Notes: a model not told the origin generated them from the sequence alone. Shown: positions 52,939 to 61,432, numbered from the stretch's first letter. The stretch: DNA of 64,000 nucleotides from CAWCPR01 sp963797475 (GCA_963797475.1 CAWCPR010000001.1:1860001-1924000), one strand, 5' to 3'. Made by a program: numbers and translations.

Positions 52939-54521
52939 ATGGCAACGGAATACGACGCGATTGTCATCGGCGCAGGCCACAACGGGCTGGTCAACGCCGG
53001 ATACCTGGCCCGGGCCGGGAAAAAGACCCTGGTCCTGGAACGCCGTCCCATCGTGGGTGGAGCCAGCGTCACCGAAGAAGTCTTCCCCGGCTTCAAGTTT
53101 TCGGTTTTCTCCTACGTGGTCAGCCTGTTTCGCCCGGAGATCATCCGCGACCTGGAGCTTACAAAGCATGGCTTGATGATCCTGCCGCTGGAGAGCACGC
53201 TGACGCCCCTGCCAGGCGGGGATCACCTGTATCGCGGGCCGGACCATTATGAGAATTATCGCAATATCTCCCGGTTTTCCAGGCGCGACGCCGACGCTTA
53301 CGAGGATTACAGCCGGTCGATGTATTTCATGGCCAAAGCCGTGAAGTACGTCCTGGGCATCATCCCCCCCGACCCCACTAGCCTGAACCCGGCGGAGTTG
53401 AGCGGCCTGCTAAACATGGCCCGCCACTTTCTCAGCCTGGAGAGCGACCAGTTTCATACGCTCTTGCGGCTGATGACCATGAGCTCGGCGGATTTCCTGC
53501 GGCGCTGGTTCGAATCAGAGCCCCTGCTGGGGACTCTATCTGCGAGCGGGATCATCGGGACTTTTCTGGGACCGCGCTCCCCGGTACGGCTTACGTCCTC
53601 CTGCACCATTACATGGGCGAGATCGACGGCGCTTTTCGCGCCTGGGGTTTCGTCAAGGGCGGCACGGGCGGCATCGCCCAGGCCATTGCCCGCTCCGCTC
53701 AAGCGCTCGGCGCCGAAATCCGGACCAGCGCGGCCGTCAGCCAGGTCATCGTCAAGAACGGGCAGGCCGTTGGCGTAGCGCTGGAAAACGGCGATGAGCT
53801 TTACGCCAAATTCGTCATTTCGAGCCTGGACCCCAGGCAGACTTTTTTGAAACTCATCGACCCGGGCCTGCTGCCGGATGAGATGGCTGCCTCCGTGCGC
53901 AAATTCCTCTTTCGAGGCTCTTCCGGCAAGGTGAACCTGGCCCTGGATGCAGCCCCCGAACTCGCCTGCCTGCCGGGGCCAGGCCCGCATTTACGCGGCG
54001 CAATCTCGATCAGCCCCAACGTGGATTATATCGAACGCGCCTACGACGACGCCAAGTATGGGGATTTCTCCCGGCATCCCTATATTGACATCGTCATCCC
54101 CTCGATGATCGACCCGGATATGGCGCCGCCGGGCAAGCACGTGCTGTCCTGTTTCGTACAATACGCCCCCTATCACCTGCGGAACGGAAATTGGGATGAC
54201 AGCCGGGAGGCCTTTGGCGATGCGGTTGTGGATACACTCGCCGAGTTCATCCCAAACTTGAAAGATATCCTCCTGCACCGCCAGGTGCTGACGCCGGTGG
54301 ATATCGAGCGGACCACGGGCTTGACCGAAGGCAATATCTTCCAGGGCGAGCTCAGCCTGTCACAGCTTTTCTTCCTGCGCCCGGCTGCCGGCCTGGCGAA
54401 ATACCGCACGCCGGTCCGCAATTACTACCAGTGCGGGTCGGGAGCTCATCCCGGCGGCGGGATCAGCGGCGCGCCGGGCCGCCTGGCTGCGCTGGAAATT
54501 CTTAAGGACTGGCAGCGATGA
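52939..54521 (+). CDS. PYROXD2-like FAD-dependent oxidoreductase (first copy), frameshifted
   Basis: About 527 residues of the phytoene-desaturase/PYROXD2 family. The FAD-binding start is IVIGAGHNGLVNAGYLARAGKKTLVLERR. The frame breaks in CCCC near 53580; the tandem copy has one more C in the same place (CCCCC), and putting it back gives a continuous GPRSPGTAYVLLHHYMGEIDGAF. The C-terminal YQCGSGAHPGGGISGAPG is the family's FAD-binding close. It begins two bases after the GcvT-like gene, and its stop overlaps the start of the second copy (ATGA). The two copies are tandem duplicates that have diverged. Substrate unknown; an amine is plausible from the cluster. Confidence 0.87.
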
Positions 54522-56128
54522 AAGAGATCCCCGCAAACGACAGCTACGATATCGTCGTGATCGGGGCCGGACACAACGGCCTGGTGGCAGCCGCATCCCT
54601 GGCGAAAGCCGGGCAGCGCGTGTTAGTCCTGGAGCAGAGCGAGTCGCTGGGAGGCGCCGCCGGCACGGCGCAGGTTTTCCCCGGATTCAAGGTCAACACG
54701 GGCAGCATGGACGCTGGGCTTTTCCTGCCCGAGATCGTCTCTGAGCTTAACCTGGAATCGCACGGATTGCGCTGGCTGGAAAGCCCGGCGGTCGTTTTCG
54801 CCCCCCAACCTGACGGCCGGTCTTTAACGCTCTGGCGCGACCCCCAAAGGACAATCCCCGAGATTGCAAAGCTTTCCCAGGCGGACGCCGGGCGCTACCC
54901 CCAATTCCTGCAATTCCTCGGGCGGCTGGCAGACGTCCTGCGCCGGGTGCTGACTGTAACCCCGCCCTCGCTCCCGGAGGTACAGGTCGGCGAGCTGCTG
55001 CCCTGGCTGCCGGTTGCGCTCAAATTGAGATCGCTGGGCAGACAGGAGATGATGGACGCCCTGCGGGTCCTGCCGATGTCCGCCGCTGATTTCCTGGACG
55101 AATGGTTCGAGAGCGACGCCTTGAAAGCCGCCCTGGCTTCGAGCGGCGTGATCGGCAATTTTCTCGGCCCGCGTTCCCCCGGTACGGCGTTCATGCTGCT
55201 GTACCAGGCCCTGCAAGCCGGTCAAGCCGGATTCCGGTCGAGCCGCTTCGTCCAGGGCGGGACCGGAGGGCTTGCGACCGCCCTGGCTGAAGCAGCTAGG
55301 CAGTACGGCGCTGAAATCTGCAGCGGGGTAGCGGTCTCCAGGATCGCCCTGGAAGAAAGCCTCGCCACGGGCGTCATCCTGGAGAACGGCGAGCACATCG
55401 CCGCCCGAACAGTCGTCTCTAACGCCGGCCCGCAGCGCACGTTTTTCGGCCTGGTCGGCGCCTCGCACCTGGACGTAAGCTTCGTCCGTGAAGTGAAAAA
55501 CATCCGCTTGCAAAGCAGCCTGGCGCGGATCAACCTGGCCTTGAGCGCGGCGCCGCAATTCCCCAGCCTGGCGCATGCCGGACCGGATGGCAGTCTTTCA
55601 GGTCATATCCTTATTTGCCCCGGACTGGATTACCTGGAGCGCGCTTACGACGATGCCAAATATGGGCGCTTTTCAGCCCACCCCATGCTGGACATCACGA
55701 TACCGACCCTCTGCGACCCTGGCCTGGCCCCGCCGGGGATGCACCTGATGAGCGTCGACGCCAGTTATGCCCCTTACACATTACAGGTTGGAAGCTGGGA
55801 GGATCAAAGGGAACCGGTATTAGCCGTTGTCTTACAGACCCTGGAGAGTTATGCGCCGGGTATCCACGCCCTGGTTACAGATACCCAGGTCCTGACCCCG
55901 CTCGACATCGAACGCGAATTTGGCCTGACGCGTGGGGATATTTATCAGGGTCAGATGGGGCTGGACCAGTTGTTGATGATGCGCCCGGTCGCCGGCTTTG
56001 GTCGCTACCGGACGCCAATCCGGAACCTGTTTTTGTGCGGGGCCGGGGCGCATCCCGGGGGAGGCGTCACCGGCGCGCCGGGCTACAATGCCGCCCGTGA
56101 AATCCTAAAAAGCTTACAAGGGAATTGA
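54518..56128 (+). CDS. PYROXD2-like FAD-dependent oxidoreductase (second copy)
   Basis: A 536-residue paralogue of the gene just upstream, with the same FAD-binding start (VVIGAGHNGLVAAASLAKAGQRVLVLEQS), VQGGTGGLATALAEAARQYGAEI in the middle and FLCGAGAHPGGGVTGAPGYNAAREIL at the end. It overlaps the first copy by ATGA and is followed by the Rieske gene fifteen bases later. Two side-by-side members of the family suggest either two substrates or a heteromer. The electron acceptor and substrate are unknown. Confidence 0.9.
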   Translation: MKEIPANDSYDIVVIGAGHNGLVAAASLAKAGQRVLVLEQSESLGGAAGTAQVFPGFKVNTGSMDAGLFLPEIVSELNLESHGLRWLESPAVVFAPQPDGRSLTLWRDPQRTIPEIAKLSQADAGRYPQFLQFLGRLADVLRRVLTVTPPSLPEVQVGELLPWLPVALKLRSLGRQEMMDALRVLPMSAADFLDEWFESDALKAALASSGVIGNFLGPRSPGTAFMLLYQALQAGQAGFRSSRFVQGGTGGLATALAEAARQYGAEICSGVAVSRIALEESLATGVILENGEHIAARTVVSNAGPQRTFFGLVGASHLDVSFVREVKNIRLQSSLARINLALSAAPQFPSLAHAGPDGSLSGHILICPGLDYLERAYDDAKYGRFSAHPMLDITIPTLCDPGLAPPGMHLMSVDASYAPYTLQVGSWEDQREPVLAVVLQTLESYAPGIHALVTDTQVLTPLDIEREFGLTRGDIYQGQMGLDQLLMMRPVAGFGRYRTPIRNLFLCGAGAHPGGGVTGAPGYNAAREILKSLQGN

Positions 56129-56143
56129 GGAAGGAGCTTGAGG

Positions 56144-57259
56144 ATGGCTGCTTTCTATAAAACCGCAGAAACCCTGAATCCCGGCGACCGGACCCTGCCG
56201 GGGAGATTTTACACTTCAGCCGAGGTGTATGCCCTGGAGTTAGAGCGCATCTTTTACCGGCGCTGGCTGTGCATGGGCAGGTCGGATCAAATCCCAAATC
56301 CTGGAGATTTTGCCCTGCGCACGGTTGGACAGGAGAGCATCTTGCTGGTGCGCGATCAGAAAGGCCAGGCCAACGCATTTTACAACCTGTGCCGCCACCG
56401 CGGCACACGCCTATGCGAACTGGACAACGGGAAATTCCCGGCGACGATTCAGTGCCCTTACCATGCCTGGACTTATAACCTGCGAGGGGAATTGATCGGC
56501 GCGCCGATGATGGACGAAGTCGCCGGATTTCACAAACAGGATTACCCGCTGCACGAAATCCAGGTTGCAGAATGGGAGGGCTTCCTGTTTGCCAGCCTGG
56601 CGAGCGAGCCTGAGCCTTTCGAACAGGCGTTTGCGCCCTTCCTGGGGAAATTCTCCGCCTGGAGCCTGACCGAGCTGCGCACTTACCGGCGCATCGAGTA
56701 TCACGTGCAGGCCAATTGGAAGCTGATCGTTCAGAACTATTCGGAGTGCTACCACTGCCCGCTGATCCATCCGGACCTGGCGCGCAAATCGCCGTATCGC
56801 AGCGGGCAAAACGACCTGTTCGAGGGATCGTTCCTGGGCGGCTTCATGGAGCTGGACGATGAAGTGGGCAGCCTGACGATGAGCGGACGGGCTTGCGCCG
56901 CCCCAATCGGCGCCGTCGCCGGGGCGGACCTGGGGCGGGTCTACTATTACGCCGTCTTCCCCAGCATGCTGCTCAGCCTGCACCCCGACTACGTGATGTT
57001 TCACACCCTTTGGCCGCTGAGCTCCGGCGAAACCCGCATCTTTTGTGAATGGCTTTTCGCGCCCGGAACCGGCGACGCGGACACATTTGACCCCGACGAC
57101 GCCGTACGCTTCTGGGATATGACCAACCGCCAGGATTGGCATGTCTGCGAGCTCTCCCAACTGGGAGTGAGCTCGCGGGCTTATGCCCCTGGGGTCTATT
57201 CCCCGGCCGAGAGCCTGCTGGCAGCCTTTGATCGAGAGCTGCTCAGATCCCTGGAATAA
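56144..57259 (+). CDS. Rieske non-heme iron oxygenase, alpha subunit (GbcA/CntA-like)
   Basis: A 371-residue oxygenase. The Rieske [2Fe-2S] ligands are CRHRGTRLC (about residue 83) and CPYHAWTY (about 104); the mononuclear iron site is in YSECYHCPLIHPD (about 198-210). The overall design resembles the quaternary-amine enzymes for choline, carnitine, glycine betaine or stachydrine. The ATG at 56144 follows AAGGAG; the TTG six bases before it is less likely. As last gene of the cluster it would start the oxidation, with the flavoproteins and the GcvT-like protein acting on the products. No reductase gene is seen here. A seven-bp hairpin follows the stop. Confidence 0.88.
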   Translation: MAAFYKTAETLNPGDRTLPGRFYTSAEVYALELERIFYRRWLCMGRSDQIPNPGDFALRTVGQESILLVRDQKGQANAFYNLCRHRGTRLCELDNGKFPATIQCPYHAWTYNLRGELIGAPMMDEVAGFHKQDYPLHEIQVAEWEGFLFASLASEPEPFEQAFAPFLGKFSAWSLTELRTYRRIEYHVQANWKLIVQNYSECYHCPLIHPDLARKSPYRSGQNDLFEGSFLGGFMELDDEVGSLTMSGRACAAPIGAVAGADLGRVYYYAVFPSMLLSLHPDYVMFHTLWPLSSGETRIFCEWLFAPGTGDADTFDPDDAVRFWDMTNRQDWHVCELSQLGVSSRAYAPGVYSPAESLLAAFDRELLRSLE

Positions 57260-57286
57260 CAGAACCCAGAATTAAATACCGAACGC

Positions 57287-57307
57287 CTGGATGAGGGGGG
57301 CATCCAG
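57287..57307 (+). terminator. Hairpin after the Rieske gene
   Basis: CTGGATG pairs with CATCCAG around AGGGGGG, 28 bases after the stop. There is no strong T run, so it is a weak or factor-dependent terminator candidate. Confidence 0.45.
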
Positions 57308-57344
57308 ACGTCCGGCAACTGTATCTTATCCTATTTCCATTAGA

Positions 57345-57369
57345 ATTGCAAGAAAAATAAAATTGCAAT
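57345..57369. repeat. AT-rich inverted repeat
   Basis: ATTGCAA and TTGCAAT (57345-57351 and 57363-57369) flank eleven bases. It lies between the Rieske gene and the tRNA, in the gap where the two transcripts converge. Purpose unknown. Confidence 0.35.
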
Positions 57370-57423
57370 ATCGTTGCAGCCAGGAATCACTGGCAATGGC
57401 CCCTGGACCGGTAGGAAAGCAGT

Positions 57424-57495
57424 GCCCCAGGCGGGAGTCGAACCCACAACCTCGGCCTTAGGAGAGCCTTGCTCTGTCCATTGAGCTACTGGGGC
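57424..57495 (-). tRNA. tRNA-Arg (anticodon CCT)
   Basis: Seventy-two bases fold as a cloverleaf: acceptor GCCCCAG/CTGGGGC, D-stem GCTC/GAGC, anticodon loop CTCCTAA with anticodon CCT, T-arm GTGGG-TTCGACT-CCCGC. The anticodon stem has one A-G mismatch. No CCA is encoded. It lies alone on the minus strand, just downstream of sdhB. Confidence 0.93.
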
Positions 57496-57511
57496 GGGCG
57501 CAAGAATTATA

Positions 57512-58216
57512 TCACTCTACCTGCCCGGTCGAGATCGCTCTCTTGACCTCTCCAATGGCCTTTGTGACCTGGATATCGCGCGGGCAGGCCTCCGTGCAGT
57601 TGAAGATGGTGTGGCAGCGATATACGCCAAACTGGTTGTTCAGGATCTGCAGCCGTTCGGCGGCGGCCTGATCGCGGCTGTCAAAGATGAAGCGGTGCGC
57701 GTTGACGATCGCCGCCGGCCCAACATATTTGCCGTTCGCCCAAAACGAAGGGCAGGAGGTCGTACACGCCGCGCACAGAATGCACTTGGTTGTATCGTCA
57801 AACCGCTCGCGCGACTCCGGACTCTGCAGGCGCTCCTTGATGGGCTCGGGATCGTTGTTGACAAAATAGGGCATCACCGCACGGTAGTGCTCGAAAAACG
57901 GCTCCATATCGACGATCATATCCTTGAGCACTTTTAACCCCAACAACGGTTCAACCGTAATCTTACCGCCTCCCAGCTCTTTCACCAACACTTTGCATGC
58001 CAGCCGGTTGTGGCCATTGATCCGCATCGCATCTGAGCCGCATACACCGTGGGCGCAGGAGCGCCTGAAGGAAAGCGTCCCATCGTAATATCCTTTGATA
58101 TATTCCAATAAATCCAGGACACGGTCCACCGGCTCCGCTTCCACTTGATAGGTCTCGTAATGAGGTTTCTTATCTTTTTCCGGGTTAAACCGGAAAACTT
58201 TGAGTGTAACTTGCAT
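57512..58216 (-). CDS. sdhB: Succinate dehydrogenase/fumarate reductase iron-sulfur subunit
   Basis: A 234-residue subunit of complex II. The plant-type [2Fe-2S] ligands are in SCAHGVCGSDAMRINGHNRLAC, and the [4Fe-4S] and [3Fe-4S] ligands in CILCAACTTSCPSF and CHTIFNCTEACP. It passes electrons from the flavoprotein SdhA to the quinone site in the membrane. It follows sdhA with 69 bases between, which hold repeat copy C. No membrane-anchor gene (sdhC or sdhD) is adjacent on either side. A tRNA-Arg lies 16 bases downstream of the stop on the same strand. Confidence 0.95.
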   Translation of the reverse strand: MQVTLKVFRFNPEKDKKPHYETYQVEAEPVDRVLDLLEYIKGYYDGTLSFRRSCAHGVCGSDAMRINGHNRLACKVLVKELGGGKITVEPLLGLKVLKDMIVDMEPFFEHYRAVMPYFVNNDPEPIKERLQSPESRERFDDTTKCILCAACTTSCPSFWANGKYVGPAAIVNAHRFIFDSRDQAAAERLQILNNQFGVYRCHTIFNCTEACPRDIQVTKAIGEVKRAISTGQVE

Positions 58217-58227
58217 GAGTGATTCCC

Positions 58228-58285
58228 TATATTGATGAGTCTCTATTTATCATATTGCGTGGAGGCCAACAGCGCCCAACCCTTT
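58228..58285. repeat. Dispersed intergenic repeat, copy C (short form)
   Basis: The pattern TATATTGATGAGTCTCT - ATTT - ATCATATTGCGTGGAGGCC - AACAGCGCCCAACCCTTT matches copies A and B. It fills most of the sdhA-sdhB gap and ends one base before the sdhA stop codon, as copy B does with its gene. It may be a processing site that lets the two subunit messages be made in different amounts. Confidence 0.65.
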
Positions 58286-60076
58286 CTAGTACACTCGTTC
58301 TTTAGGCTGGAATTTTGTAATATCCACGGGCTTATAGCGCAGCTCGATATCCCCATCTCTCAGCCAGGCCAGGGTGTGTTTCAGCCAGTTGACGTCATCC
58401 CGCTTGGGATAATCCTCGCGAGCGTGAGCGCCGCGGCTCTCCTTGCGGACCAGGGCCGAGTAAGTGGTTACTTCTGCCAGGTCCAGCAGGTTGCCCAACT
58501 CCCAGGTATTCAAAAGGTCGGTATTATACATCTTGCCGCGGTCATCCACGTGCACGTGCCGGAAGCGTTCCTTCAAATCCCGGATGGCTTTCAGGGCATC
58601 CTGCATGCCTTCCTCGGTGCGGAATACGCTGACGTGATCGAACATGACGCTCTTCATCTCACGAGAGATATCGGAAGCCTTTTCCGTGCCTTTATTGGTC
58701 AGCAGGCTGTCGAGCTGCTGGCGGGCAAAATCGGCGGCATCGCCGGGGAGCGGCTGGAAATTCGCGCCGCGGGCAAATTCGGCTGCATTCAGGCCGGCAT
58801 GTTTTCCGAAAACGATAAGGTCCAATAAAGAATTCGTCCCTAACCGGTTGGCGCCGTGCACGGAGACACAGGCAACCTCGCCGGCTGCATACAACCCCGG
58901 TATGATCGTGTCTTTTTCGTCGCTGATCACCTCGCTGCGTATGTTAGCGGGAATTCCGCCCATGGCGTAGTGGGCCGTCGGCTGGACAGGCATAGGCTGC
59001 GAGATCGGATCGACGCCCAGGTAGGTGCGGCAGAAATCGACGATGTCGGGCAGCTTGGCCAGGAGCTCCTCCCCGGTAACCTTGTAAGGCGATCCATCCG
59101 GGCGCTTGCGGTTATCCAGGGCGGCGTATTTATTGACCGTTTCGGGGGTGGAGTCCAGGTAAAGGTAGCGCTTCCCGCCGATGCCGCGGCCCTCGCGCAT
59201 CTCGATGTACATGGCCCGGCTGACGACGTCGCGCGAGGCCAGGTCTTTGACCGTCGGGGCGTAATGGTCCATGAAGCGCTCGCCCTTATCGTTGATCAGC
59301 ACGCCGCCTTCGCCGCGCACGCCCTCGGTGATCAAAATCCCCATGCGGTAGATGCCGGTCGGGTGGAACTGGAAGAACTCCATATCTTCGGCAGGGATGC
59401 CGCGCCGCAGCGTAATCGCCACGCCATCCCCGGTATAGGCGTAGGCGTTGGAGGTGATCTCCCAGATGCGCCCGTGCCCGCCAGTGGCGAAGATCACCGA
59501 TTTCGCATGGAAAACGTGCAGCTCGCCGGTCGCCAGCTCGATCGCCACCACGCCGGCGGCCGCGCCGTTCACCAGGATCAAGTCCAGGACGTGGAATTCA
59601 TCGAAGAAATTGACTTTGTTTTTTATGCACTGCTGGTAAAGGGTCTGCAGGATCATATGCCCGGTGCGGTCGGCGGCGTAACAGGCCCGCCGCACCGGCT
59701 TGCCGGTGACGTTGTTGGTGTGCCCGCCAAAAGGCCGCTGGGCAATGCGCCCATCCGGCGTGCGAGAAAATGGCAGGCCCATGTGTTCCAGCTCGAAAAC
59801 CGCCTGGACCGCCTCGCTGCACATGAACTCAATGGCGGTCTGGTCGCCCAGGTAATCGCTTCCTTTAACGGTGTCGTACGTGTGCCATTCGGGACGGTCT
59901 TCTTCGATGTTTCCAAGGGCGGCTCCCACGCCTCCCTGCGCAGCCCCGGTGTGAGAGCGGGTGGGATAAAGCTTGCTGATCACGGCGGTGCTGGCTTTCC
60001 GAGATGAATAAAGAGCCGCCATTAACCCTGCGCCCCCTGCCCCTACTACGATGACATCAAATTGATGGGTTTTCAT
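58286..60076 (-). CDS. sdhA: Succinate dehydrogenase/fumarate reductase flavoprotein subunit
   Basis: A 596-residue flavoprotein. The dinucleotide-binding start is DVIVVGAGGAGLMAALYSSR, and the covalent FAD histidine is in TRSHTGAAQGGVG (about residue 43). The active-site motifs HPTGIY, RGEGGVLIND and ASVHGANRLGTNSLLDLIVFG (here CVSVHGANRLG) are all present. It oxidises succinate in the citric acid cycle, or reduces fumarate. The ATG at 60076 is preceded by TTG; AGGAGG lies 15 bases upstream, so TTG 60079 could also start it. A stem-loop and a -10 box are upstream. Confidence 0.95.
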   Translation of the reverse strand: MKTHQFDVIVVGAGGAGLMAALYSSRKASTAVISKLYPTRSHTGAAQGGVGAALGNIEEDRPEWHTYDTVKGSDYLGDQTAIEFMCSEAVQAVFELEHMGLPFSRTPDGRIAQRPFGGHTNNVTGKPVRRACYAADRTGHMILQTLYQQCIKNKVNFFDEFHVLDLILVNGAAAGVVAIELATGELHVFHAKSVIFATGGHGRIWEITSNAYAYTGDGVAITLRRGIPAEDMEFFQFHPTGIYRMGILITEGVRGEGGVLINDKGERFMDHYAPTVKDLASRDVVSRAMYIEMREGRGIGGKRYLYLDSTPETVNKYAALDNRKRPDGSPYKVTGEELLAKLPDIVDFCRTYLGVDPISQPMPVQPTAHYAMGGIPANIRSEVISDEKDTIIPGLYAAGEVACVSVHGANRLGTNSLLDLIVFGKHAGLNAAEFARGANFQPLPGDAADFARQQLDSLLTNKGTEKASDISREMKSVMFDHVSVFRTEEGMQDALKAIRDLKERFRHVHVDDRGKMYNTDLLNTWELGNLLDLAEVTTYSALVRKESRGAHAREDYPKRDDVNWLKHTLAWLRDGDIELRYKPVDITKFQPKERVY

Positions 60077-60106
60077 CAAGCGATTCGTTAACCTCCTAAA
60101 AGAACG

Positions 60107-60135
60107 TAGGGCAAGAAAGTTTTTATCTTGCCCTA
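60107..60135 (-). promoter_or_regulatory. Stem-loop at the 5' end of the sdhAB transcript
   Basis: TAGGGCAAGA and TCTTGCCCTA form a perfect ten-bp stem around a nine-base A/T loop. With the -10 box TATAAT at 60138-60143, the first transcribed bases are this stem. Such a 5' hairpin usually protects mRNA or controls access to it; its end is 28 bases from the sdhA start. Confidence 0.5.
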
Positions 60136-60137
60136 CT

Positions 60138-60143
60138 ATTATA
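60138..60143 (-). promoter_or_regulatory. -10 box of the sdhAB operon
   Basis: TATAAT on the minus strand, just upstream of the stem-loop. The -35 region is poor, so an activator may be needed. Confidence 0.45.
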
Positions 60144-60290
60144 AACCCACATTTCTCAGCGGTTTTTCGACGATGGATGAGTTTTCCGGACGCAGTGCTG
60201 AACGCTAATGCTGTTTACAACGATGGCATCGTTTCAGCGCTCACCCCATTGTTCTCTCACGCCACGGAGATCCCTGAAGAACCATAAATC

Positions 60291-61016
60291 TTACGGATAG
60301 GGGGTGTAGAAAGGATCAATCGCGTAGGTTGGCGCAAATGTGGGGTACACATCCAGTAAGGGGGTCGTGGTGGGCGCCGCTTCTCTCAGGGAGCTGACGA
60401 ACTGTTGGGCCGTCACTTCGAAATACAGGGTGTCTCCGCCTTTGGTGGTCAGGATCAGGCGCGTGCCTTGCCAGGACTGGATGCGGGCCGGGCCGGACTT
60501 CACCGGCGTAAGGTAGCGCGCAAATCTTCTTTGCGTAAAGTTTTGAGAAACAACCCAGACGTCGACGATGCCCTGATCGAGATCGCCGGAGACCGAGCCG
60601 GCGTAGGCAGTGTAGTTTTGTCCATCGAATCCGCCTGACCAGTTATTTTCAATGTCGTCGCCTGTCGCATGGCCCGGTTGGCCTTCCGACATTCCAATCT
60701 CCAAGGTGGGGAAAATCTGAGTAGGGACCGGCGTCCTTGCCGGCCTGGTTTTCCTGAGCTTGCCGACATTGAGGGCCATTTCCGTAGCCCGCCCAACCCA
60801 ATACGTTAGCCTTGGTTCTACAATCTGCCGGGGTGCCCCCTGTGTTAACCATAATTGTTCACCCTGGATCATGTTCAACGCATCGAGTTGATGCGGATTC
60901 GGGGTAGGTGTGTCCGACCCGGCGAGGGATATTCTCGTCTTCAGCACACCCAGGCCAAGGATCAAAGCCATGCAACCCAGGATCAAGAGCCATTTCAGGG
61001 TAGTTTTGTTCTTCAT
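60291..61016 (-). CDS. Exported protein of unknown function
   Basis: A 241-residue protein. The ATG at 61016 follows AGGAGG with six bases between; a signal peptide or membrane anchor covers residues 5-35. A Thr/Pro-rich linker is followed by a region with several Asp/Gly turns and WSGGFDGQNYTAYAGSVSGDLDQGIVDVWV, and the C-terminus is Pro/Thr/Tyr-rich (YAIDPFYTPYP). No family is recognised. It lies between the sdh operon and a PrcB-like remnant, and seems to be a single gene. Confidence 0.65.
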   Translation of the reverse strand: MKNKTTLKWLLILGCMALILGLGVLKTRISLAGSDTPTPNPHQLDALNMIQGEQLWLTQGAPRQIVEPRLTYWVGRATEMALNVGKLRKTRPARTPVPTQIFPTLEIGMSEGQPGHATGDDIENNWSGGFDGQNYTAYAGSVSGDLDQGIVDVWVVSQNFTQRRFARYLTPVKSGPARIQSWQGTRLILTTKGGDTLYFEVTAQQFVSSLREAAPTTTPLLDVYPTFAPTYAIDPFYTPYP

Positions 61017-61171
61017 GCCAATCCTCCTCATGGCGATGATCGCCAATGAATGAGTTATTGTATGGGGGAGTTTGAAGGTATTCTTGGAGCGTTTCCCCCT
61101 TGAGGATTATCCTGGCGCTTTTTTATAGAAAAGCTCAACCTCAGCGCTGGTATACGTGATTATACATCTTC

Positions 61172-61432
61172 TCATATGGAAATTCTGTAGGGGTGCGGCG
61201 GGCCTCGCAGGACCGCCTCGACGACGATCTGTCCATCTTTCGAGACGACCCCTACGATCTCCGCATGGTAGCCGCTGGTCGGCTTCACCCCCGCAAAGAC
61301 CGCCACCGCCCAGTCTTCGCCGAAGTCCAGCGCCCGCGCCTGCTCCAGGGCCTGGTCGGAGACCAGCCCATCCAGCTTCGCTACGACCGGCGAAGCGCTC
61401 GAGCCGATTGAACCGTCTCTGGTCGACAGCGA
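61172..61432 (-). pseudogene. Fragment of a PrcB-like protein
   Basis: An open stretch of about 86 codons without a usable start reads ALEQARALDFGEDWAVAVFAGVKPTSGYHAEIVGVV... and ends PPHPYRISI. The 'DFG...AVAVFAGxKPTSGYxxEIVxV' phrase is the core of the C-terminal domain of PrcB, a protease-complex subunit. An in-frame TAA (61433-61435) cuts off the front, and no complete N-terminus or start codon was found. It is therefore a remnant or a gene with an undetected frame break upstream. The rest of the 61017-61520 gap shows nothing else. Confidence 0.55.

Noticed and set aside
54824..55576. Minus-strand open frame opposite the second PYROXD2-like gene
   Set aside because: No start context and no domain; Gln/Arg/Gly-rich, as expected for an antisense frame of GC-rich coding sequence.
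58856..60007. Plus-strand open frame of 383 codons opposite sdhA
   Set aside because: sdhA is certain by its motifs; the opposite frame is open only because of codon bias.
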